Below, one piece after another: positions 33,682 to 41,749 of a DNA stretch of 64,000 nt. Source of the DNA: Oricola indica (GTDB lineage: Bacteria > Pseudomonadota > Alphaproteobacteria > Rhizobiales > Rhizobiaceae). The notes under the pieces were generated by a model that saw nothing but the letters and a program-made list of their open reading frames with translations, was not told the origin of the DNA and searched no databases. The stretch covers positions 124,001-188,000 of the forward strand of contig NZ_JAINFJ010000001.1 of assembly GCF_019966595.1 (NCBI RefSeq). Direction: 5' to 3'. Both the position numbers and the translations under genes were made by a program. The stretch's first letter is position 1. Every line of letters begins with the position of its first letter.

Positions 33682-33693
33682 CTATAGGCCGTT

Positions 33694-34515
33694 TCAGGCA
33701 AACAATGCCCGCGACATCGGTGACGTGCTCGAACGGAGACCGTCGATCACGTCGAAATGATGCCTGTCAGGCTCCTCGACGCACTCGGTCGCCAGGCCTA
33801 GGCCACGCCATACATTGGCGAGCAGTGCATTCTGGCGCACAAACTCCGACCGCTCGCCCGCGCCAACCCAGCAGATAACCGGCACATCGACCACCGGTTC
33901 CAGCAACGCCGGGCTTTCCGCCCTCGCCTCCGCCGCATCCAGCCCGATCGTGTCGTTCAACTGCGTCCGCATCATCGGTCTCAGATCATGCACGCCCGAG
34001 ATCGGCATGACCCGGTCGATACGATCCAGAACAGTGTCCGGAAGGCCTGTTCCGCCACATAGCAACCGGGCGACGATCTGCCCGCCGGCGGAATGCCCCG
34101 CCAGCCGGATCGGCCCGTCGATCCGCGCCGATGCCAAGGCGACCGCGCGCGAAATGGATTGGGCGATCTCGCGGACATGCACCTCGGGACAGAGCGGATA
34201 GGACGGCATGGCCACCGCCCAGCCGCACGCCAACGCGCCCGCTGCAAAATGCGACCATGTCGACTTGTCGAACCGTATCCAGAAACCGCCGTGCACGAAG
34301 ACGAAGAGTCCCCTGGGCGTTTCGTCCGGCATGAACAGGTCCATGGTTTCGCGCGGGTGTTCGCCATAGGCGATGTCCGTGGTCGACTTCTTCGCGGCCA
34401 GTCGCCGAAAGTCTTCCGCCGGCCCGGTCCAGGCATCCGGCCAGCGTTCACCACCGGCGATGTTCGGACCATTGGCGTAGGCGTTATCCCAATCCTCGAC
34501 ACGAAACAAAGTCAT
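33694..34515 (-). CDS. Alpha/beta hydrolase, arylformamidase/esterase-like
   Basis: 273 residues. Oxyanion motif FVHGGFWIRFDK near residues 72-83; nucleophile elbow GHSAGGQIVARLL; a late Asp region VPVICWVGAGERSEFV; and the final His in DRHHFDVID. HGGFW plus GHSAGG is typical of the hormone-sensitive-lipase/arylformamidase (KynB-like) group. It follows livF1 by 13 bp and is the last gene of Liv operon 1, so it probably processes the imported compound, perhaps an N-acyl or ester derivative. Confidence 0.8.
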   Translation of the reverse strand: MTLFRVEDWDNAYANGPNIAGGERWPDAWTGPAEDFRRLAAKKSTTDIAYGEHPRETMDLFMPDETPRGLFVFVHGGFWIRFDKSTWSHFAAGALACGWAVAMPSYPLCPEVHVREIAQSISRAVALASARIDGPIRLAGHSAGGQIVARLLCGGTGLPDTVLDRIDRVMPISGVHDLRPMMRTQLNDTIGLDAAEARAESPALLEPVVDVPVICWVGAGERSEFVRQNALLANVWRGLGLATECVEEPDRHHFDVIDGLRSSTSPMSRALFA

Positions 34516-34528
34516 CGATACGGCCTCC

Positions 34529-35218
34529 TCACACGCCGAGATAGCGGGCGGTCACATCGTGCGTCAGGTCACCGGTCGCACCGGCCCACACGCTCTCACC
34601 CTTTTCCAGAACCACGCAACGGTCGGCGACGGAAGCGAGTTCGCGGATAGACTTGTCAACGACGAGGATCGACAGCCCTGCCGATTTCAGGTCGCGAATC
34701 GCCGCCCAGATTTCTTGCCGCACGACCGGGGCAAGCCCTTCTGTCGCCTCGTCCAGGATTAACAGCCGCGGATTGGTCATCAAAGCGCGGCCGATCGCGA
34801 GCATCTGCTGCTCACCGCCGGAGAGCAGCCCTGCCTTTTGAGACAGACGCTCGCCCAATCGAGGAAACAGCCGCGTCACCGCGGCGATGTCCCATGGTCC
34901 GGATCGCGCTGCAGAAACAAGGTTCTCCTCGACGCTCAGCGGGGCGAAACACCGCCGCCCTTCGGGCACGAGGCCTATCCCCGCGCGCGCGACGCGGTGC
35001 GAAGCCAGCGGGCCGAGGTCCCTGCCCGAAAAGCGGATCGAGCCGTCGCTATGGCGCAGCATGCGCATGATGGTGCGGATGGTCGTCGTCTTGCCCATGC
35101 CGTTGCGCCCCATCAGCGCAACCGCCTCGCCTTCGCCGACCTGAAGATCGACACCGAACAGAGCCTGGGATTCGCCGTAGAAGGCGGTGACGCGGGACAA
35201 TTCCAGGAGCGCGCTCAT
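34529..35218 (-). CDS. livF: Branched-chain-amino-acid-type ABC ATPase (LivF-like), operon 1
   Basis: 229 residues, standard LivF length, ending AYLGV. Walker A GRNGMGKTT, signature LLSGGEQQMLAIGRAL, Walker B LLILDEATEGLAP. The Walker A Met variant (GRNGMGKTT) is common in LivF. It overlaps livG by four bases. Substrate class: branched-chain amino acids, amides, urea or aromatic acids; not decidable here. Confidence 0.92.
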   Translation of the reverse strand: MSALLELSRVTAFYGESQALFGVDLQVGEGEAVALMGRNGMGKTTTIRTIMRMLRHSDGSIRFSGRDLGPLASHRVARAGIGLVPEGRRCFAPLSVEENLVSAARSGPWDIAAVTRLFPRLGERLSQKAGLLSGGEQQMLAIGRALMTNPRLLILDEATEGLAPVVRQEIWAAIRDLKSAGLSILVVDKSIRELASVADRCVVLEKGESVWAGATGDLTHDVTARYLGV

Positions 35219-35964
35219 GCGTCGTCTCCCAGATAAGCGCTCTGCACCTCGGCATTCGCGCGGATTTCATCGACCGTGCCGGTCGCGATGATGCGCCCGT
35301 AAACAAGAACCGAGATCCGGTCGGCCAGCGTGAAGACGGCGTCCATATCGTGTTCCACGAGCAGGATCGGCGCCTCATGGCGCAGGTCGGAAAGGATCGC
35401 GGTCATCTCCTGCGACCCCTCCGGCCCGAGCCCCGCCATCGGTTCATCGAGCAGGAAGACGCGAGGTTCCATCGCCAGCGCCATCGCCAGCTCGAGGCGA
35501 CGCCTTTCGCCATGCGACAGGATCGAAGCCGGTACGTTCTCCCGGCCCGAAAGGCCCACGCGCTCCATGAAAGCGCGTGCCGGCCCGGTCAGCGCCGCAT
35601 CGCCAAGTGCCGGACGAAGGAAACGAAAGGTCGCGCCGCTCGCGCCCTGAACCGCGAGGACGACATTCTGCAGCGCCGTGAATTCCGGTGCGACGGAGGA
35701 AACCTGGAAGGTCCGCGCCAGACCGCGCCGCGCCCGCGCCACCGACCCTTCGCCGGCCAGGTCGCGCCCGGAAAACAGTATGGCGCCGGCATCCGGGTGT
35801 AACTCCCCGCATATCTGCTTGATCAAGGTCGACTTCCCGGCCCCGTTTGGACCGATCAACGCATGAATCTCGCCCGGACGAAGATCGAAATCGATACCGT
35901 CGCTGACCGTGAGCGCGCCGAACCGTTTCGTCAGCTTGCGAATTTCGAGGACCGGATCAGTCAC
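35215..35964 (-). CDS. livG: Liv-type ABC ATPase (LivG-like), operon 1
   Basis: 249 residues. Walker A GPNGAGKST, signature LSHGERRRLELAMAL, Walker B VFLLDEPMAGLGPEGSQEM, all typical of LivG. It overlaps livF by 4 bp and livM by 8 bp. It pairs with LivF to power the LivHM channel. Confidence 0.92.
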   Translation of the reverse strand: MTDPVLEIRKLTKRFGALTVSDGIDFDLRPGEIHALIGPNGAGKSTLIKQICGELHPDAGAILFSGRDLAGEGSVARARRGLARTFQVSSVAPEFTALQNVVLAVQGASGATFRFLRPALGDAALTGPARAFMERVGLSGRENVPASILSHGERRRLELAMALAMEPRVFLLDEPMAGLGPEGSQEMTAILSDLRHEAPILLVEHDMDAVFTLADRISVLVYGRIIATGTVDEIRANAEVQSAYLGDDA

Positions 35965-36937
35965 GATGCGGCCTCCTTGTCAGGACGCCGATCAGCCCGC
36001 CATGGGCGAAGAGCACGACGAGGAGAAGCAGGAGCCCGAGCAGAAACTGCCAGTACTCGCTGACGCTGCCGAGTTCGTGTTCCAGCAGGATGAACAGCGC
36101 CGCGCCTGCTAGAGGCCCGAAATGCCGGCCCACACCACCCAGGATGACGAAGACCATGATCTCGCCCGATGTCTGCCAGGACAACATCGACGGACTGACA
36201 AAGCGGTTCAGATCGGCATAGAGCGCGCCGGCAAGCCCGGTGATCATGCCGGAGATGACGAATGCCACGAGACGCAGGCGATAGGGATCGATCCCGACGG
36301 CGCGCACTCGCTCGACATTCTGCCGGGCGCCTTGCAGCGCAAGGCCGAAGCGCGAGCGCGACAGCACGACAGAAACCAGAACAGCCAGCAGGAAGCAGGC
36401 GAAGGCGACGGCGAAGAATTGCAGCGGATCGAGCGTGTTCAGTCCGGGAAACTTGTCGCGGACATAGATCGGCAACCCGTCCTCGCCGCCATAGGCCGGC
36501 CAGGAGACCGCGAAATAGAAGACCATTTGCGCGAAGGCGAGCGTGATCATGATGAAATAGACGCCGCTCGTGCGCAGGCTGAGCGCGCCGATCACCAGCG
36601 CCGCGATCCCGGAGGCGGCAAGCGCGACCGGCCAGATGATCAGCATCTGCTGCGTGCCACCGATCGCGAAAGGCCATGTCATGAGCGGCGTGTAGCTCTG
36701 CGCGTGGCTGGCGAGGATGCCAGCCGCATAACCGCCGATTCCGAAAAAGGCGGCATGGCCGAATGACACCAGCCCGCCATAGCCAAGCGCGATGTTGAGG
36801 CCGACGCCCGCCATCGCGAAGATCGCCACCTTGGTCGCCAGCGTGATGATGAAGGGCTCGCCTGCCGCTTGGGCTACCAGCGGCACTGCGACGAGGATCG
36901 CGACAAGCGCGGTGTTGACCGTCGTTTCGCGAAACAT
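35957..36937 (-). CDS. livM: Liv-type ABC permease (LivM-like), operon 1
   Basis: 326 residues. LNIALGYGGLVSFGHAAFFGIGGYAAG near residue 46 is the LivM signature. GLALQGARQNVERVRAVGIDPYRLRLVAF is the cytoplasmic coupling loop. About nine helices. Its ATG shares one base with the livH stop. Confidence 0.92.
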   Translation of the reverse strand: MFRETTVNTALVAILVAVPLVAQAAGEPFIITLATKVAIFAMAGVGLNIALGYGGLVSFGHAAFFGIGGYAAGILASHAQSYTPLMTWPFAIGGTQQMLIIWPVALAASGIAALVIGALSLRTSGVYFIMITLAFAQMVFYFAVSWPAYGGEDGLPIYVRDKFPGLNTLDPLQFFAVAFACFLLAVLVSVVLSRSRFGLALQGARQNVERVRAVGIDPYRLRLVAFVISGMITGLAGALYADLNRFVSPSMLSWQTSGEIMVFVILGGVGRHFGPLAGAALFILLEHELGSVSEYWQFLLGLLLLLVVLFAHGGLIGVLTRRPHRD

Positions 36938-37857
36938 CAGGTGCCCGCCCCGTAGAGCCCGCCGGGCCGCACCACGAGCACAAGCGCCATCAGGATGTAA
37001 ATCAGCATGGAGGCCAGCGCCGAACCGACGGCGGTCGCATCCGATGCGTTCATGAAGGCTCCGAAGAAGACCGGAAGAAGGAAACGCCCGAGCGTATCCG
37101 TGATACCGACGAGGAGCGCACCGATGAAGGCGCCCTTGATCGAGCCGATACCGCCGATGACGATGACAACGAAAGCCAGGATCAGCACAGGTTCGCCCAT
37201 GCCGACCTGCACAGACTGGATCGTGCCGACCAGCCCTCCCGCAAAGCCGGCAAGCGCCGCACCGAGCGCGAAAACGGCCGTGTAGAGCAGTTTGATATCG
37301 ACGCCCAGCGCGGCGATCATCTCCCGGTCCGCCTCGCCCGCCCTGATCTGGATTCCCAGCCGCGTCCGGCCAATCAGCAGGAAGAGCAGGATCGCAACGC
37401 CGATGCCGGCAACGATGATGGCCAGCCGGTAGAGCGGATATTGAACCCCGCCCGGCAGCGCCACAGCGCCAGAGAGAATTTCGGGCACATCAAGATAGAG
37501 CGGGAACGAGCCGAACAGCCAGCGCGTGCCTTCGGAGAACATCAGGATCAGCGCGAATGTCGCAAGCACCTGATCGAGGTGATCGCGACGGTAGAGCCTA
37601 CGGATCACGACGATCTCCATGATCGCGCCGGCAAGCGCCGCGGCGACGAGGCTCGCCACGAGACCCAGCCAGAAGGAGCCTGTGGCGGTCGCAACCGCCG
37701 CGCAGGCAAAAGCGCCGACCATGTAGAGGGAACCGTGGGCGAGATTGATCAGCCCCATGACGCCGAAGATCAGCGTCAATCCCGCCGCCATGAGGAAAAG
37801 CATGACGCCGAATTGCAGCCCGTTGAGAGCCTGTTCGATTAAAAGGGCTGCGCTCAC
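36937..37857 (-). CDS. livH: Liv-type ABC permease (LivH-like), operon 1
   Basis: 306 residues. Starts with ALNGLQFGVMLFLMAAGLTLIFGVMG followed by INLAHGSLYMVGAF, the LivH signature. GIQIRAGEADREMIAALGVDI is the coupling loop, and GGIGSIKGAFIGALLVG is near the C-terminus. First membrane gene after the binding protein, separated from it by a hairpin. Confidence 0.92.
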   Translation of the reverse strand: MSAALLIEQALNGLQFGVMLFLMAAGLTLIFGVMGLINLAHGSLYMVGAFACAAVATATGSFWLGLVASLVAAALAGAIMEIVVIRRLYRRDHLDQVLATFALILMFSEGTRWLFGSFPLYLDVPEILSGAVALPGGVQYPLYRLAIIVAGIGVAILLFLLIGRTRLGIQIRAGEADREMIAALGVDIKLLYTAVFALGAALAGFAGGLVGTIQSVQVGMGEPVLILAFVVIVIGGIGSIKGAFIGALLVGITDTLGRFLLPVFFGAFMNASDATAVGSALASMLIYILMALVLVVRPGGLYGAGT

Positions 37858-37889
37858 GGCGACGCCGTCCCGGGGGCTGGAATGCGGTA

Positions 37890-37911
37890 GCGGGCCGGCG
37901 AACCGGCCCGC
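37890..37911 (-). terminator. Hairpin between Liv operon 1 binding-protein gene and livH
   Basis: Perfect 9-bp stem GCGGGCCGG/CCGGCCCGC with a CGAA loop (TTCG on the transcript, an extra-stable tetraloop). There is no U-tract, so it is better viewed as a 3'-stabilising element than a terminator. Confidence 0.6.
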
Positions 37912-37921
37912 GCCATGTCAA

Positions 37922-39061
37922 TCACATCTTGCAGTCGCCGACATAGGCGTTGTCGCGATCGGTCATCGCGGTGGCGACGATCTTGTTGGTCAGGATGTCA
38001 CCTTCCTTGACCACTTCGCGCACATAGATGTCCTGGATCGGATGGTGGTTGGAGGCAAAGGAGAACTTGCCGCGAACCGAGTCGAAATCGGCTTCCTCGA
38101 GCGCTTTCTGGAAGGCATCGGCATCGGAGACGGACGCCTTGTCCAGTGCGGAGAGCATCAGGTTGGCCGTATCGTATCCATAGGATGAATAGACAGAAGG
38201 CAGCCGGCCATATTCGGCCTGGTAGCTTTCCACGAATGCCTTGTTGGCCTCGTTGTCGATGTCCTTCGACCAGTTTGCGGTGTTCTTGACGCCGAGCGCC
38301 GCGTCGCCGACCGCCTGAAGGATGTTCTGGTCGAACGAGAAAGCCGGCCCGATCAACGGCGTGTCGACACCCGACTGAGCGTATTGCTTCATGAAGGCGA
38401 TGCCCATGCCGCCCGGCAGGAAGAAGAATACGCCATCGGCGCCGGAAGCGCGGATCTGTGCGATTTCGGCGGCATAGTCGGTCTGGCCGAGCTGCGTGTA
38501 GATCTCGCCGGCCAGTTCACCGTCATAGAAGCGCTTGAAGCCGGACAGCGAATCCTTGCCCGCCGGATAGTTCGGCGCGAGGATGAACATGTTCTTGTAG
38601 CCGGCTTCCTTGGCATAGGCGCCGGCGGCTTCGTGCAGATTGTCGTTCTGATAGGAAATCGAGAAGTAATGCGCGTCGCATCCCGGACCGGCCAGTTGCG
38701 ACGGAGCGGCGTTGACGGACAGATAGAATTTCCCCTGTGCCACCGCTGCGGGAACGACCGCCATGGCGAGGTTCGACCAGATGATGCCGGTCAGGATATC
38801 GACCTTGTCCGACTGGATCATCTTGTCGGCGAGCTGAACCGCGACATCTGGCTTCTGCTGGTCGTCCTCGATGACGACCTCGACGTCGGAATTGCCGGAA
38901 TTCTTGATCGCCAGCATGAAACCGTCGCGCGCATCGATGCCGAGGCTGGCACCACCGCCCGAAAGGGTCGTGATCATGCCGACCTTGACCGGTTCCGCGT
39001 AGGCGGCCGTCGTCGCCGCCAACATCGCCACTGCGGCCAGTGTGCTCTTTATCATTTTCAT
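37922..39061 (-). CDS. Liv-type ABC substrate-binding protein, operon 1
   Basis: 379 residues. Signal peptide (MKMIKSTLAAVAMLAATTAAYA) then EPVKVGMITTLSGGGASLG, the usual type-1 PBP start of Leu/Ile/Val-family proteins. FILAPNYPAGKDSLSGFKRF and VYSSYGYDTANLMLSALDKA follow family positions. The ligand is unknown; members bind branched-chain amino acids, amides, urea or aromatic compounds. It follows the RAM-domain gene by 56 bp. Confidence 0.9.
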   Translation of the reverse strand: MKMIKSTLAAVAMLAATTAAYAEPVKVGMITTLSGGGASLGIDARDGFMLAIKNSGNSDVEVVIEDDQQKPDVAVQLADKMIQSDKVDILTGIIWSNLAMAVVPAAVAQGKFYLSVNAAPSQLAGPGCDAHYFSISYQNDNLHEAAGAYAKEAGYKNMFILAPNYPAGKDSLSGFKRFYDGELAGEIYTQLGQTDYAAEIAQIRASGADGVFFFLPGGMGIAFMKQYAQSGVDTPLIGPAFSFDQNILQAVGDAALGVKNTANWSKDIDNEANKAFVESYQAEYGRLPSVYSSYGYDTANLMLSALDKASVSDADAFQKALEEADFDSVRGKFSFASNHHPIQDIYVREVVKEGDILTNKIVATAMTDRDNAYVGDCKM

Positions 39062-39093
39062 GTGTTGCCTCCCGGTTGTGATTTGAAGCGGAA

Positions 39094-39118
39094 ACGGCGG
39101 CCCTTGGGGGACCGCCGT
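39094..39118 (-). terminator. Hairpin between RAM-domain gene and binding-protein gene
   Basis: ACGGCGG (39094-39100) pairs with CCGCCGT (39112-39118), with an additional inner CCC/GGG pairing; TTTCC follows on the minus strand. It overlaps the last base of the RAM-domain stop codon and could attenuate or process the transcript. Confidence 0.45.
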
Positions 39119-39354
39119 CAGAACGCCTTGAATGTGAGTGTCGTCAGCGAGCGCGAGATGCCCTCGATGTCGAGAATGTGGTCGTTGATATATTTGCCGA
39201 CATCCTCGTCACTTGGAATGTACAGCTTCATCAGCAGGTCATAGTCGCCGCTTGTCGAATAGAGCTCTGACGCGATCTCGCGCTCATAGACCCTGTCGGC
39301 GACCTCGTAGGCCTTGCCCGGACGACACCGCAACTGAACAAATACGCAATTCAT
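39118..39354 (-). CDS. Stand-alone Lrp/AsnC ligand-binding (RAM) domain protein
   Basis: 78 residues, just one RAM (alpha/beta ferredoxin-like) domain: CVFVQLRCRPGKAYEVADRV, then TSGDYDLLMKLYIPSDEDVG and ILDIEGISRSLTTLTFKAF. The helix-turn-helix of full Lrp regulators is absent, and no ATG with a longer frame lies upstream. Such stand-alone SAM/RAM proteins bind amino acids and oligomerise. As first gene of Liv operon 1 it may sense the imported amino acid and modulate a full-length Lrp partner, or buffer ligand (inference). Confidence 0.85.
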   Translation of the reverse strand: MNCVFVQLRCRPGKAYEVADRVYEREIASELYSTSGDYDLLMKLYIPSDEDVGKYINDHILDIEGISRSLTTLTFKAF

Positions 39355-39441
39355 GGAACGTTCCCCTGACGTGGCCCGGCGCGGACAGGCTGTGCTTGGC
39401 CCTATCCTTGAAGATTGAAATCACAAAAGCAACCGAGAAGT

Positions 39442-39453
39442 TTCAAGCTTGAA
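39442..39453. promoter_or_regulatory. Palindrome upstream of Liv operon 1
   Basis: TTCAAGCTTGAA, a perfect 12-bp dyad about 88 bp upstream of the RAM-domain start. It sits in the only gap that can hold the operon promoter, so it is a candidate operator; nothing identifies the binding protein. Confidence 0.35.
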
Positions 39454-39480
39454 GCATTTTTCCTCGAACGGATTGCCTGC

Positions 39481-40608
39481 CTAGTCGAAGACGATCGACG
39501 GGGCGGACTGCGCCGTCGCGCCGATGCGCTCCTGAACCGTGCGGGCGATATCGCGATAGACCGCCGCATGCGGGCTCTCCGGATCGGAAACGACGATGGG
39601 CGTGCCTGCGTCGGATTTCTCGCGAATATCCATCGTCAGCGGCACCTCGCCGAGGAACGGCACACCCAGACGCTCCGCTTCCTTGCCCGCACCACCATGG
39701 CTGAAGATGTCGTGGCGCGATCCGCAGTCGGGACAGATGAAATAGCTCATGTTCTCGATGATGCCGAGCACCGGAACCTCGACCTTGCGGAACATGTTGA
39801 GGCCCTTGCGGGCGTCGATAAGCGCAAGATCCTGCGGGGTCGAGACGATGACGGCCCCGGCAAGCGGCACATTCTGCGCCATGGTCAGCTGCGCATCGCC
39901 CGTGCCGGGCGGCATGTCGACCACCAGCACGTCGAGTTCGCCCCACTCGACTTCCTTCAACATCTGGTTGAGCGCCGACATCACCATCGGCCCGCGCCAG
40001 ATCATCGGCGTATCCTCTTCAACGAGGAAGCCCATGGACATCACCTTGAGCCCGTAATTCTCCATAGGCTTGAGCGTCCTGCCGTCAACGGTGGTCGGCT
40101 TGCCGGAAATTCCCATCAGGCGCGGCATGGAGGGACCGTAGATATCGGCGTCGAGGATACCGATCTTGAGACCGAGACCGCTCAATGCAAGGGCAAGATT
40201 GACGGCAGTCGTCGACTTGCCGACCCCGCCCTTCCCCGAAGCGACCGCGATGATCGACCGGATGCCCGGAACGCCGGCTGGCTTGCGCAGCCCGCCCTGC
40301 GGCGGCGCCTGTCGCGCCGGCTGTGGCGCAGGTTGCGGCTGCGGATTGGGCGTGCCGGCCTTCTTTGCGGCGGTCAGAACCACGCCGGCCTTCTCGACAC
40401 CGTCGATACCGAGCACCGCCTTCTCGGCGGCTTCGCGCAGCGGTTCGAGTTCTTCGGCCCTTTCGGCGGGAACGGTAATGGAGAAAAAGACTTTCGAACC
40501 GGCGATGACGATCTCGGAGACAAGCCCCAGATCCACGACGTTGCCGTCCAGATCAGGCCCCTTGACCCGCCGCAGTTGCTCCAGAACGTGATCCTTGCTG
40601 ATAGCCAA
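39481..40608 (-). CDS. apbC: Mrp/NBP35 (ApbC) iron-sulfur cluster carrier ATPase
   Basis: 375 residues from a TTG start at 40608, chosen because an SD-like AAGGGGAAG precedes it and no ATG or GTG gives the right length; the next upstream ATG (40740) would overlap choV. Domains: DUF59 at about 1-85 (KDHVLEQLRRVKGPDLDGN), a Pro/Gln-rich linker, then the P-loop domain with the deviant Walker A SGKGGVGKST, and CPDC in SYFICPDCGSRHD for cluster binding. It transfers Fe-S clusters to apoproteins. Monocistronic, unrelated to the neighbouring transporters. Confidence 0.92.
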   Translation of the reverse strand: MAISKDHVLEQLRRVKGPDLDGNVVDLGLVSEIVIAGSKVFFSITVPAERAEELEPLREAAEKAVLGIDGVEKAGVVLTAAKKAGTPNPQPQPAPQPARQAPPQGGLRKPAGVPGIRSIIAVASGKGGVGKSTTAVNLALALSGLGLKIGILDADIYGPSMPRLMGISGKPTTVDGRTLKPMENYGLKVMSMGFLVEEDTPMIWRGPMVMSALNQMLKEVEWGELDVLVVDMPPGTGDAQLTMAQNVPLAGAVIVSTPQDLALIDARKGLNMFRKVEVPVLGIIENMSYFICPDCGSRHDIFSHGGAGKEAERLGVPFLGEVPLTMDIREKSDAGTPIVVSDPESPHAAVYRDIARTVQERIGATAQSAPSIVFD

Positions 40609-40636
40609 AGTCTTCCCCTTCGATTGCGTCTCTCGT

Positions 40637-40657
40637 TCGCAAATAGGCGATTTGCGA
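40637..40657. promoter_or_regulatory. Inverted repeat upstream of apbC
   Basis: TCGCAAA (40637-40643) and TTTGCGA (40651-40657) separated by 7 nt, 28 bp upstream of the TTG start. It is placed where an operator or leader hairpin of apbC would be. No regulator can be named. Confidence 0.35.
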
Positions 40658-40675
40658 TGACGTTCCAATGGGGTG

Positions 40676-40709
40676 GCCGCGGTTGTTGAATCAAAATCGC
40701 AACCGCGGC
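40676..40709 (-). terminator. Hairpin after choV
   Basis: Perfect 10-bp stem GCCGCGGTTG/CAACCGCGGC with a 14-nt AT-rich loop, 5 bp after the choV stop; no U-tract on the minus strand. Probably the 3' end structure of the choWV transcript. Confidence 0.5.
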
Positions 40710-40714
40710 GCGGA

Positions 40715-41749
40715 TCAGGAGACCGTCGGCTTGCCGGCAAGTCCCGCCATGAAGCTCTTCGGCGTGACGATCCCCGCCCGTGTGCCGGACCGGGTCACGA
40801 GCAGCGGTTCGTCGTTCGACAGGAACATGTCCATGATTTCCGCGACGGCCGTGTCATGGGCAACCGAGCGCGCATCTTCCGGCAGATCGCCGTCGATCAT
40901 CACGTCTTCGGCACACAACACGCCAAGCGGATTCATGTGCGCGACGAAATCGGCGACATATTCGTTTGCCGGATTCCGGATAATCTCCTGCGGCGTGCCG
41001 CATTGCACGATGCGTCCGCCTTCCATGATCGCGATCCGTCCGCCCAGCTTGAACGCCTCGTCGAGGTCGTGGCTGACGAATACGATCGTGCGCTTCAGAT
41101 TGGCCTGGAGTTCGAGCAGTTCGTCCTGCAGGCGCGTGCGGATCAGCGGATCGAGTGCCGAGAATGGCTCGTCCATGAGCAGGATCGGCGCTTCCGTGGC
41201 GAATGCCCGCGCAAGCCCGACACGCTGCTGCATGCCGCCCGACAATTCGGAAACCTTGTGATCGGCCCAGTCGCTCAGACCGACGAGATCGAGCTGCGCG
41301 CGCGCCTTCTCCTCGCGTTCGCGCTTTACCATGCCGTCGAGTTCGAGACCGAAAGCGACATTGTCCAGAACATCGCGCCATGGCAGCAGGCCGAATTGCT
41401 GGAACACCATGGCGACGCGGTGAAGCCGCATGTCGCGCAGTGTCGCGGCATTGGCTTCGGTGATGTTGGTCATCCCCTCGCCGTCATTGATCAGCACCGA
41501 GCCGCGCACAACCTTGTTCAGCCCGTTGACCGCCCGAAGAAGCGTGGATTTTCCGGAACCGGAAAGCCCCATCAGCACGAGGATTTCGCCTTCCTCCACC
41601 TCGATGGAACAGTTGTGCACGCCCAGCACCTGACCGGTTTCCTGCTGGATTTCGGCGCGGTCCTTGCCCTCGTCCATCATCGGCAAAGCGGATTTCGGGT
41701 CCGAACCGAAGACGATGCTCACATTGTCGAAAACAACAGCCTTGCTCAT
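40715..41749 (-). CDS. choV: Choline/glycine betaine ABC transporter ATP-binding protein
   Basis: 344 residues from ATG 41749. Walker A GLSGSGKST, signature LSGGMQQRVGLARAF, Walker B ILLMDEPFSALDPLIR. N-terminal insert DEGKDRAEIQQETGQVLGVH and a C-terminal domain (about 270-344) with CBS-like SVAHDTAVAEIMDMFLSNDEPLLV are typical of ProV/ChoV. This type is osmo- or choline-responsive uptake. It overlaps choW by ATGA. Confidence 0.92.
   Translation of the reverse strand: MSKAVVFDNVSIVFGSDPKSALPMMDEGKDRAEIQQETGQVLGVHNCSIEVEEGEILVLMGLSGSGKSTLLRAVNGLNKVVRGSVLINDGEGMTNITEANAATLRDMRLHRVAMVFQQFGLLPWRDVLDNVAFGLELDGMVKREREEKARAQLDLVGLSDWADHKVSELSGGMQQRVGLARAFATEAPILLMDEPFSALDPLIRTRLQDELLELQANLKRTIVFVSHDLDEAFKLGGRIAIMEGGRIVQCGTPQEIIRNPANEYVADFVAHMNPLGVLCAEDVMIDGDLPEDARSVAHDTAVAEIMDMFLSNDEPLLVTRSGTRAGIVTPKSFMAGLAGKPTVS

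Noticed and set aside
36122-36766. Plus-strand 214-codon frame inside livM of operon 1
   Set aside because: Mirror frame of a permease; Gln/Arg/Asp-rich with no domain.
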